Source: Epiperipatus broadwayi (lineage: Eukaryota > Onychophora > Udeonychophora > Euonychophora > Peripatidae). Taken from it: a DNA stretch of 64,000 nucleotides. The stretch spans positions 763,501-827,500 of the forward strand of contig JAQFVV010006474.1 in assembly GCA_028023455.1 (NCBI GenBank). Direction: 5' to 3'. The notes beneath the pieces are model-generated. The model worked only from the letters and a program-made list of their open reading frames with translations, ran no database searches and was not told the DNA's origin. How positions within the stretch are numbered: the first letter of the stretch is position 1; every line of letters starts with the position of its first letter. Shown here in pieces: positions 12,191-22,020 of the stretch. Made by a program: the position numbers and the translations under genes.

Positions 12191-13661
12191 CTTAATAGAA
12201 ACTGATGCAAACTTAAGAGTTTTATTTGCTGACATATGTTTTGAAAAATCAACTAGCCTATTGCAAGATATTTCTGACAAACTGAACATCCTCATCTACT
12301 TGAGAGATGAATTGAGATAACATTAAACAGCAATTCAGTTTCTATCTAAATCATAATACTCAATTTGATAATAAAGTTAAGTTTCTATAAAATTTCTACA
12401 AAATGCATAAATAAAGAATAATGTTAATAGAATATTTATACATATTTGATAGATAACTTCCACTCTTGACATAGCTCAACTTTTTTAATAGCTATCATAA
12501 TTGCATGCTATTTGTTTTCAAAGTTGAATATGCTTGTAATGTGGATAACAATTATCTCTATTCATTATGAATTATCTATTATTTATATTAAAAAGTTTAC
12601 AACGTAAGTATATACATTTGATTCAAATTTTTAAAAAATGGCATGTAATAATGGTATTTATAAAAAAAAGTCAAAAGTTCCTTTCTAGAAAGAAGATGCT
12701 CTGTTTAAACACTTAGCTCAACTGAGGTATGGATATTATCTATTAATTGTAGTGAAAGAATTATTCCAATTTCATAGCTTACAAGATTATAAAAGAAATT
12801 TTAGAGGCATTAATTGATACAGGTTACCTTGACAACATATTGAGATTATTTATTATTATTGATATTCGAATTGTCTAAGTATTGATTGATTTTATTTATT
12901 TTTGTGACAAATTAAAGCACAATAGTTTTTATTAATGTGTAACTAAAGGTATCTTTTTAATCTAGATTGATACTGGAGAATAAACTATAGATCCATATAT
13001 TTCTACATTTGAATGTATGAGGATTTAAAATCTCAGATTAATGGGTGTTAGGAATAACCACCTTAACTATCTTTGGGCAGAATATCCTAACTAACTATGA
13101 TGGTCGGACAATATCGAGTCGCATTTCCTGATCATTATTGCTATAAAATATATCCAAGTGAAGAGGATAATGGGGTTATCCCTTGCCACTATAGATGTTC
13201 TGTAATATAAGAAATATCAATAGGTCAAGTTCAAATCTCCCTAATTTTAGATGTTAACCCTACAGTTAGTCTACTACTAACTCAGAAATTAATGGCAATA
13301 ATAGATCACAAAGTGTTTGTGCAACTATCTATACTTAACTAAATTTGGAATGAAAGAGAGATAAAATGGACTATTAGACATAAAAAAATATGAATAAAAT
13401 AAAAATTTATTTACATGTCTACAATATTTATAATCAAACACATAATATATATATATATATTGTTTTAAATTTGACAGCAGTTGATTATAAATATACAATA
13501 TTTATAATCAAACACATAATATATATATATATATTGTTTTAAATTTGACAGCAGTTGAGAAGGATTAAGGAATTAATCAAAAGTTATATAATAGTTAATT
13601 ACCTTTATATTTAGTATTTTTATTATTATTATATTTTTTTAATTAATGGACATTTTATTTG

Positions 13662-13698
<37 letters not shown>

Positions 13699-14870
13699 AA
13701 ATAACAAAAATATATGTATGGGAGTGTATCCATATCAAAGAAAAGTAATTTAACTGGTTAGAATGAATGAGTGCTGATATGCTTGTATAATACAATAATC
13801 ACACCATTATTATTTTTTAAATTTAAAATAAAAAAATAAATCAATAAATAAATATAAACATGCAAGTTATAATTACTGTTAATTATTAATCATTGATCAA
13901 AAAATTAATTATTAATTCTGTTAGATATAACTTTAAAATATTAAGTAAAATTTAAATATGTTTGAGAAATGTTAAATATTAATCAAAGAAAATTATAATC
14001 AATTTTATAATTTGTTATAGTTAGTTTTGAAGATCTTTCATTCCAAATAAATAGCGCTTATCATATATTCTGATATTACGACTACAATTAGTTTGGCTAA
14101 AAAATAGGTTCACACTTTTTTGAAAAAATTATTTATAGGATTCTTGGTGTACATTCTTGGGTTCTTCTTCAGGTAGAATGATGGTATGGATGAATTATGC
14201 ATTTATCATGGATAGACCAGAAAATTTGGATGAAAGATGACAGACACTGCTGGTTCTAGTTTATCAGCAGTTGTTGCAAATAGGAATAACATGTTTTTAG
14301 AATTGACATTACAGAGAGCTATATAATTCCAGCTTTAATCAACAATTGCACTAATAAAAGTTTTCATCCCAGCATAATAAAACTTTCAGCTATGGCATAA
14401 TTTAGTTCATAAGTCAGCAGATTTTTAGATAACTATAATTGCCATTTTAATCAGCTTAACTTAATGGAATGCTGTTAAAAAACAATTACTTAGCTGGCTG
14501 AGATGAGCCACAAATGTTTGATTGAGTCAATATTACAGCTTCTTTAAAACCAAAAAATTCCAACACACCACCAGTATCTATCATCACTTTATGTATCAAA
14601 CTGTCCAAAACCAAATGCACAAATCCATATATCTTTATTTGTTGTCACAAATTTATCAGCTTTTAAACGGATATATATATATATATATATATATATTTCA
14701 TACTAAAAAGAACATTTCTTTGTCTTTACAAAAAGAAAAAAATACAAAAATATTATTTTTATCTCTAGTTTCATTGATTAACAATTTTTACCAAATTTAA
14801 TTTTAATTTCTTTATAAACACTTAGATTTACTAGATACAATTTTAATTACTACTAGGTAAGTAATAAATT
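12190..14870. other. AT-rich DNA, no gene seen
   Basis: Short (TA)n tracts at about 13445, 13519, 13665 and 14671 and a 74-bp tandem duplication (listed separately). The frame at 14522-14800 runs through a TA tract and has no recognisable domain. Confidence 0.55.
13421..13558. repeat. 74-bp direct tandem duplication
   Basis: ACAATATTTATAATCAAACA begins at 13421 and again at 13495, each followed by CATAATATAT, a TA tract and TTTGACAGCAGTTGA. The two units are essentially identical, so the duplication is recent. Confidence 0.9.
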
Positions 14871-14874
14871 CAGT

Positions 14875-15110
14875 AGTTCCCAGTGAAAGCCAGAGTAATC
14901 ATAGATGTAAAGGGTTTGTACATAAAATCCCTATCTAGTGCATATTCATCCATATTCCAGACTAGTATCTAGCTTGTGACTTTCATCAGTGAGGAGTCTT
15001 GGATCTGAGAGCACTATTATATGGAAAGTTTTGCCTCAGTTTTAATAGCTTATGTAAGCGAGAAATAGTGATCACGTGATGTTTCGTGGTTAAATAGATT
15101 AACTACTTTT
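14875..15110 (+). mobile_element. F1 element with its ribozyme core inverted
   Basis: The plus-strand tail matches the F1 3' end (AGTTTTGCC, AGCTTATGTAAGCG, GTGATCACGTGATGTTT). The internal segment that carries the hammerhead (CTAGTGCATATTCATCC, ATTCCAGACTAGTATC, TTTCATCAGTGAGGAG) is on the minus strand. In the 17291 copy core and tail have the same orientation. Confidence 0.65.
14955..14996 (-). ncRNA. F1 hammerhead motif, one core base changed
   Basis: On the minus strand: CTCCTCA, CTGATGA (14989-14983), then A-AGT-CACAA-GCT-A as stem II, GATAC in place of GAAAC, TA loop, GTC, TGG. Stem II is A-U/G-C/U-G where the 17362 copy has three G-C pairs, so base pairing is kept despite sequence change. 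GATA for GAAA predicts loss of activity. Confidence 0.65.
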
Positions 15111-15184
15111 TCACTTTTTTATAATCAGCATAAGTACAAGAATTAAATAAACTAATACTTTCTATTTTTTTCCTCTTACATGTA

Positions 15185-16255
15185 AATAGAGAATGAGTCA
15201 CAAAACAAACTCTTAACAAGCTTTGTAGTATACTCCTAACCTCAGACTGGTTTCTGCTACTGGAGGTCTCAGTGAGGTGCCATGATATTCAATCATTAGA
15301 TTAAAAATACCAGGACAAGCCCAACACTTTATCTAATGTTTAACTATTAAGTAGAAACTCTGAAATTTTCAGACATCTATATGTCTTCCAATCCAGCTAT
15401 CTAACTTAAATAGTCATGTGAGATTGAACTAAATTCAGATATACCATATATTAATATCTTTAGTAATATAAAATCGCCAATGCCATCACATCATAGCAAA
15501 AAATAAAATTACAAAAAAATGAAGTCAGATGTCACATGATCTAATTGAATAAACTTAATGCAGTCCCCTATGGCTATTTAAGTTAGATAGCTGGATTGGA
15601 AAACATATGGATGTTTGAAAATTTCAGAGTTTCTACTTAATAGTTATACATTAGATAAAGTTCTGGGTTTGTCCTGGTATTTTTAATCTAATGATTAAAT
15701 ATCCTAGCACTTCACTGAGAATTCCAGTAGCATGAACTGGTCTGAGGTTGGGAATATTCTACAAGGCTTGTTAAGAGTTTGTTTTGCAAGTTCTATATAT
15801 ACCATTTGTAAACACAAGCTTTATTAAATTAAGTCATGTGACATCTGACTTGATTTTTTTGTAATTTTATTTTTAGCTGTGATGGCTTTGGTGATTTTGT
15901 ATTGCTAAAGCTATTAATATATGGTGTATCCGAACTTAATTCAGTCCCATATGGCTATTTAAGTTAGATAGCTGGATTGGAAGATATATCGATGTCTGAA
16001 ATTTTCAGAATGTCAACTTAATAGTTATACATTGGTTAAAGTTCTGGGCTTGTCCTGGCATTTTTAATCTACGGATTGAATATCCTAGCACCTCACTGAG
16101 GACACCAATAACAGAAGCCAGTCTGAGGTTGGGGGTATGTTACAAAGCTTGTTAAGAGTTTGTTTTGCAAGCTCTATATATACCATTTGTAAACACAAGC
16201 TTTATTAAATTAAGTCATGTGATATCTGACTTGATTTTTTTGTAATATATATATA
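15185..16255. mobile_element. F1-related array: one inverted unit, then two tandem units
   Basis: Two direct units begin GTCCC(C/A)TATGGCTATTTAAG at about 15561 and 15944, a period of about 383 bp, and both end AATTAAGTCATGTGA(C/T)ATCTGACTTG. A third unit at about 15185-15550 is in opposite orientation. Each holds a decayed hammerhead remnant: GCAGAAACCAGTCTGAGG on the minus strand near 15240-15257; CACTGAGAATTCCAG...GGTCTGAGG near 15708; CTCACTGAGGACACC...CAGTCTGAGG near 16096. Tandem units with one ribozyme per unit are the layout described for retrozymes. No coding frame. Confidence 0.7.
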
Positions 16256-16260
16256 TACTT

Positions 16261-17276
16261 TACTGACTTAAATAAAGAATAAAGGAAGTAAAGAAACTTG
16301 TGACTTTTACAATAAAATAAAATTAATTCCCACTTGGGTACTTTTGCATATCACTTGAATCCTTAAAAGGCTTTATGATTATACATGGGATAGATGGTTT
16401 CTCCATCCAATTTCCTGTTAAAACATATTAAATATATAATTTTACATTCATCCTAAAATCAGTTTAATAATCATTGGAAAGTGCATTTGGGATCATCAAT
16501 TAATCCAGTATCTGAATGCATTGATTCCATTTAATTTTCATTTTATGTAACAAGAATTAAGTCCATTACTTTATTCGTTCTCCTTTATTTTATATATGTA
16601 TTTTAGTATTTGGATGAAAATGATCAGACTTTAATGGAGACTGAACCGTTAAAATATTAAGAGCAAAACCCACTGAAATATCACAATCCATTGTCAATAC
16701 AATCTTTATAAATAAAGGATGGATTTCACTTCTACCCTAGTCTAAGATATTAAACAGATAAAGTGAAATACGAAACTGAAATTGACAGAGATTAGAAGTT
16801 TAAAACAAATCTCCTTACAGGCAAAGACAAAATATTTAAAGATGCATGAATACGTAATCAAACTCTCTCATTTTTTTTAGATATAATAAACCATTAATTG
16901 ACAATAGCTGACTGGTTTACAAACGTAACTCCTAACATAATAGTAAAAGCTATTTCAGTAGAATATTACAATCAGTATTAAGGCAACCTCAATACATGAA
17001 AAAAAATGAATTTTTTTAAAACTCTGGTCTAAATTCTTATGTACTTGCAATAAAGTTTGTTCACTCTTCATCCATTTAGGAGTCTAGATCAGGGTAAAAG
17101 ATAAGAATTCATACTTTATGTATAGATATTACTTTAGCAACCGATTTAGGATTATTTACTGGTTTATTAAGCTTAGGCTATTGTTTTGCAAATTATAGTG
17201 AGAAAACATTTAGCTACTATTACCAATTTATGATTTGTTATATATAAAAAATAAAATGTCATTTTGAATAGTAATT
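16261..17276. other. AT-rich DNA, no gene seen
   Basis: About 1 kb without recognisable repeat or coding content. Confidence 0.5.
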
Positions 17277-17290
17277 AAAATTGTAAAAAC

Positions 17291-17562
17291 AGGCAAAACT
17301 CACTATACATATGCCACACACAGCAAGCTAGAGTAATCAATGGATGCCAGAAGGCTCCTCACTGACGAAGGCCACAAGCCAGAAACTAGTCTGGGGATAT
17401 TGGATGAGTAGGCACTAGATGGGGATTTTATGCACAAGCCTTCTGGCATCCATTGATTACTCTAGCTTGCTGTGTGTGGCATACGTATAGTGAGTTTTGC
17501 CTGTTTTAACAATAGTTATACACAAGCATAAGAGATGGTGGTCATGTGATGTTTATTGGCTT
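17291..17562 (+). mobile_element. F1 hammerhead element, complete copy with 14-bp target duplication
   Basis: A 272-bp non-coding element lies between perfect direct repeats AAAATTGTAAAAAC at 17277-17290 and 17563-17576. It starts AGGCAAAACTCACTATA and ends CATGTGATGTTTATTGGCTT. About 65 bp of its left side is the near-perfect reverse complement of 17431-17503, and the ribozyme plus CTAGATGGGGATTTTATG lie between these arms. The duplication length and the variable 5' extent of other copies suggest target-primed reverse transcription by a LINE enzyme, as for SINEs. There is no obvious A-tail or tRNA head. Confidence 0.8.
17355..17400 (+). ncRNA. Intact type I hammerhead ribozyme (family F1)
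   Basis: Core bases are complete: CTGACGA at 17362-17368, GAAAC at 17382-17386, and cleavage triplet GTC at 17389-17391. Stem I is TCCTCA (17356-17361) with TGGGGA (17392-17397), six pairs including one G-U. Stem II is GGC (17370-17372) with GCC (17378-17380) and loop CACAA, flanked by an A-A mismatch next to the core. Stem III is only AC/GT with a TA loop, so strong cleavage might need dimer formation, as reported for short-stem-III hammerheads in retroelements. Predicted cleavage is after C17391. Fold by hand; activity untested. Confidence 0.75.
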
Positions 17563-17852
17563 AAAATTGTAAAAACCATAAAAAAATTTAAAAAAAAAAG
17601 AATTAATCCATATTTCACCTCATAACAAATATTAATGATATTCTAACATTTGCAAATGACAAAATATATTAATCAGAAAATTTACTTACATTTATCACAT
17701 ATGCAAGAAACTTATAAGCTTTTAAGTTATTCTTCAAATATCATCAATTTATATATGTCATTCAACTTGATCATATGATCAATTATCACTACAGGAATAT
17801 AGGTAGTAAACTATATTATTTGAAGATTAATAAATAATGAACATTTCTGTCA

Positions 17853-19745
17853 CTACCATCATCATCATTATTGTCAACCATTATCAATCCACTGCAGGAT
17901 GAAGGTCTCTTCAAGTTCAATCCATCTTCTCCAATCTCTAGCTTCTCTACATCATCCTTGCACATTTTTTTATTTCATCCATCCATCTCCACATGTTGTC
18001 TCTTTCTGGGTCTTTTACAATTTCTTGGAATCCAATTTAAGATTTCAAATGTCCAACTATTATCACCTTTTCTAGCAATATGTCCACCTCAACTTCACTT
18101 CAGTTTTTTATTCTTTTAATGATGTCAGTAATATCCATTTGTTCTCTTACCCATGTATTGCATTTTTGATCTCTTCTTGTTATTCCTGACATGCAGCTCT
18201 TCATACTTTTTGAGTGTCTGAATTCTCTGTATTGCTCTTCTATTAAGTCTACAAGTCTCAAATCCATAAATAAGAATTAGTAAAATACATTTATTAAAAA
18301 AAAAACCTTTCTTTTTAAACACATACACATATTTCCTTTTAATATTAAGTTATTTCTATTAAAAGCACTCCAACTAAGTTTAGTTCTATGATTAATTTCA
18401 ATCACGATATTTTCAACTGTAGTAATAATCTGACCAAGGTATTTAACTTCTTTTAACTCATCATAATCAATTTTTATTTTCATCTTTTTAAAAAATTCAT
18501 TGAACATTACTTTAGTTGTTTAAACATCTACCTTTAATCCTAGTTTTCTACTTTCATCTGATAACTCTTACAACATTTCTAAAGCTCTGAAGCATTATTT
18601 GCAAAAACAACATCATCTGCAAAATCTAAATGCCTTAAATAATCTCCATTTACTTTTACTCCTTTAGATTCCCATTTCAATCCACAAAATACTTCTTGCA
18701 GCACTGCTGTAAAAAATTTTGGAGATATGGAGTCACCCTGTCTTACACCCTTCTCAATGTTAACCTTCCTAGTATCATTATGTAAATCTAATTGTTGCTG
18801 CTGTATTTTTATAAATATTCTTCAGAATATGACAATATCATGTGATGTTTATTGGCTTAATATGACAATATCCTGAGTCTATACCTTGATGATCCAATTC
18901 TTTAACCACTGATAAAATGCTTATAGAATTAAATATCTTTTCATAATCTACAAATACAAAGCATAATGGCAACTCATATTCTTTAGTCCTTTTTATAACT
19001 TCTCTCAATACTTGGATATGATCTACTGAACTAATACCACTTTAAAATCAAGCTTGTTCTTTTGGTTGGTTGAAATCCAATGTTCTCTGTAGAGAGTTAT
19101 AATTATCTCAGTAAAAATTTTGTATAAAACTAATAAAAGACTGATACATCTGTAATTTTTAATATTTTATTACCTTTTTTAAATATTAATATTAATACTG
19201 AATTCTTCCAATCATCTGGTATCTCTTTATCATTTAGACATTTGATATATAACTTTGCCAAAAATTTTTTTTATTTCTTCATCTAATATATCGATTATAT
19301 TTCCATCATTACCTGGAGCTTTTCCCTTCTTCATAAATTTAATTACATTTCTCATTTTTTATTTAAAATTCTGGGCTATTCAGAAGATTTAGTAGATGTA
19401 GGTGGTACTTATCATTTATTACTATGTAATTTTTGATAGAACTCTTCTACCCATTTCATAGGGTCATCTCTCTTTTTAGTAATACTTTCATCTTTTTTAT
19501 TGCAAATATGTTTCCTACTAGTACCAAAACATTGTTTTACATTCTTGAGATTCTTATTCTTTTCTACAGCTTTTCTTGCTAGTTTACAATAATGCTTTCT
19601 TATATCATTATCAACTTTTTTTCATATCATTTTACAAAATTTGAGATATTCAATCCTTCTTAATACATCATTATTATAAGTTCCCGTCTTTTCTCCATAA
19701 ATAAACCATGAAATTGTGCCATACACCTGCTACTTCTTCTTAGTG
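17853..19745 (-). pseudogene. RTE-like LINE family A, 3' half (copy A3), decayed
   Basis: Read from right to left: a linker (LARKAVEKNKNLKNVKQ and FGTSRKHICNKKDES near 19500-19610), the RT region (a QGDS-type block near 18720, CFVFVDYEK-like near 18960), then C-terminal KYLGQIITTVE, INHRTKLSWSAF and MCLKRKVF at 18310-18460, typical of RTE/BovB-like ORF2, and a 3' end of ATGATGATG repeats at about 17857-17870. Frameshifts and stops are spread throughout, so no functional RT is made. The 5' half is absent. Its sequence parallels A2 at 60217-62285, which shows common ancestry. Confidence 0.85.
18826..18872 (+). mobile_element. 19-bp F1 micro-insertion with 14-bp target duplication
   Basis: AATATGACAATATC at 18826-18839 is repeated exactly at 18859-18872. 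Between them lies ATGTGATGTTTATTGGCTT, identical to the 3' end of the F1 element (17544-17562). It is best read as an extremely 5'-truncated F1 copy that landed in LINE copy A3. Confidence 0.75.
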
Positions 19746-20495
19746 TATGTTTCAATTTATGTCAGTAAAATATTTTTTAAAACCTTTTGTTAGATATATT
19801 TTTTTAACTTTCTGATATTAGTGAAAATAAATATGATGAATTGTCTTTTTTTTAATGATTTGCAATTCTAGTGGAAAAAAGCAAAAGACCTCAAATAAAC
19901 AAAAAATGAAGGAAAAGTAGTATAGACCATTTCTATTTTAAAATCAGATCTTAATGTGCTTCAAAAATATTCAATTAAATCATAGCTGTAATATTAATTA
20001 TAATATAATATATGGCAAAAATTGTTAAAAAACCCACTTGTGATTATTGAAAAAAGTAGAAATATATTTAATTTCCATTAAATGTTTCTTGAGAAATTTC
20101 TGTCATATTAACATATAAATAAACGCAAGAAACATTTAATGTAAATTAAGTCTATTTCTATTTTTTTGAATAATCTCAAGTGGGTTTTTAACAATTTTTT
20201 GTCATATATTATATTATAATTAATATTACAGCTGTGATTTAATTGGATATGATTAAAGCACTGATTAAGGTCTGATTTGAAAATAGAATGATCTATACTT
20301 TTTTTTTGTTTATTTGAGATCTTTTTCTTTTTTCCACTAGAATTACAAATGATTAAAAAAAGGCAATTTTTCACATTTAATTTTAATAATATCAGAAAGT
20401 TAAAAAAATATATCTAAGAAAATGTTTTAAAAACTTTTATTCACATAAAGTAAAACACTAAGAAGTATTGGTAGATCTAGGGTGCAGTCACATAG
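19710..20495. repeat. Inverted repeat, arms about 390 bp, beside LINE ends
   Basis: The arms mirror each other around about 20103. Examples are TTTATGTCAGTAAAAT near 19753 against its complement near 20440, CTAGTGGAAAAAAG near 19868 against CTTTTTTCCACTAG near 20328, and AAATCATAGCTGTAATATTA near 19977 against its complement near 20220. The arms differ by scattered substitutions, so the duplication is old. The frame at 20108-20374 lies inside the right arm and is not a gene. Confidence 0.8.
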
Positions 20496-20499
20496 TTAA

Positions 20500-21010
20500 T
20501 TGATCTATATTTTTCTTTTCATAGTCCAGATCATCAATTCCACATATCTCATCTCATTGCTTATATCATCTACCAAAGTCAATATTTTTCATATTTTTTC
20601 TTTTTATTCAATATTACCTCCAAAAAAACCTGCATTAATCTATTATTACTTTTAGTATATGTCCAACCCAGTTTCCCTCTCTATTTTTAATTTTCTCAAA
20701 CACATTTACTTTTTTTGTAATGACTCATTTGTCATTTTATTTATTGAACTAATTTGCTCTATTCTTTTTCATGATCATATTTCAAAGGTTTCCAATCTGT
20801 TCCCAATCCTTTTGCTCATCATTCCTATTTTATAACTGTACAATAATATATCCCACACATGGCATTTAATCTTTTTTCTTAACTTTCTTTTCAAAGAGCT
20901 ACAAAATACTTTCTTTCTCTTAACAAATGCCTTATTTTCCAATGCTATTCTCTTTTTAACTTCATCTTCTCTTTTTCCAACCTCAGTCAACCAATTATTC
21001 AAATATCTGA
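20500..21010 (-). pseudogene. RTE/BovB-like LINE, C-terminal ORF2 fragment (second RTE group)
   Basis: The minus frame 21002-20775 reads NNWLTEVGKREDEVKKRIAL, then KAFVKRKKVFCSSLKRKL, RKKIKCHVWDILLYSYKIG and KRIGNRLETFEI. This is the conserved C-terminal block after the RT domain in RTE/BovB-type ORF2, where 'AYVWSVLLYGCETWT' is typical; here YGCETWT has decayed to YSYKIGM. Past a stop, VTNE-like and NWVGYIL-like blocks continue to about 20640. Both the upstream RT and the 3' tail are missing. Confidence 0.8.
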
Positions 21011-21199
21011 ACTCATTTATCTATTAAAGTATATTATGATGAATATCAATTTGCAATATTTTTGAATTCCTTTCTATTCATAAACGCTGGTATTAAATAC
21101 AAGATTGATTCAGATTGGTGTTGAGACCATAACTAAGAAAGATTTTAATATCTTTCCTGGCAGGAGTCAATATGGGCTACTCAGGTTGCAAACCTGCAA

Positions 21200-21900
21200 C
21201 ATCCTTCTAAATAGAGTGTAGTGAAAGATGAGATGTTAAGTGTTGGTACTGGGTCATTGAAAAGTGATGGGAAATTGGAAAATTTGAAAAGAAAAAAAAA
21301 TAATACTGATGTTATGGGGTTAGATGCAGTGATGGAGAAAAGATGTGGAGAAATTAATAATGGTTAAGTTGTTTTATCTTGGTAGTGATAACAGTAAATG
21401 AAATTGATATTAAATTTGGAATAGAGTGGTGAATAGAGTTAATGATAGACTTTTTATGATAAGGATAATTACAAGTTCTAAGGATTTGGAAGTCATCTAA
21501 GCTTGTGTGCCAGAGATTAGCCCTTGTGTTCCAGTGATTAGTTTTGATATATATATATATATAATTAGAAACGAACCAGTAACCACCTAAACACACACAC
21601 ACACACACATATATATATAAGAGATGAATAATATGAAAAGACAAAAGAATAATACAATGGAAAAGTAAAAATGCATATATACTCCTGATGGGTAATTAGA
21701 ATGCTGATGTGAGGAAAGGTAAAGAAGATAAAATTGTTGCAAACCATAATAATAAAAAACAGGAATGAAAGAGGTAGTTGACTTGTGGCACTTTGTAAAA
21801 GTTATAATTTTGTAGTTGCAAATACATAGTTTTAAAAACCATTCAAGAAGACTATATTTCAGGGAATGTTCCAGGTGATAGACAAGGGTATTGGATAGAC
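21200..21900 (+). pseudogene. RTE/BovB-like LINE endonuclease fragment, broken by a microsatellite
   Basis: The first part (21230-21520) reads VGTGSLKSDGKLENL, then DVMGLDAVMEKRCGEING-like sequence and SSKDLEVIQACVPEI-like sequence with frameshifts. After a TA/CA tract at about 21550-21620, the segment from 21690 reads NADVRKGKEDKIVANH, then RLYFRECSR with shifts, followed by PGDRQ. These match the GDFNAKVG...RRLYTWTSPGD region of APE endonucleases. It points away from the C-terminal fragment at 20500-21010, so the two are separate copies or a rearranged one. Confidence 0.7.
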
Positions 21901-21904
21901 TCTC

Positions 21905-21944
<40 letters not shown>

Positions 21945-22020
21945 GATCGTCGTATAGATATATCTATATATATATATATATATTTATAGTTACATATATA
22001 TATATATATATATATATATT
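21899..22020. repeat. (TC)n followed by (TA)n tracts
   Basis: A TCTC run to about 21944, a short unique stretch, then TA runs at about 21959-21983 and 21995-22018 separated by TTTATAGTTAC. Confidence 0.95.

Noticed and set aside
18838-18872. Simple local 33-bp tandem duplication in LINE A3
   Set aside because: The sequence between the repeats is identical to the F1 3' end, so insertion with target duplication explains it better.
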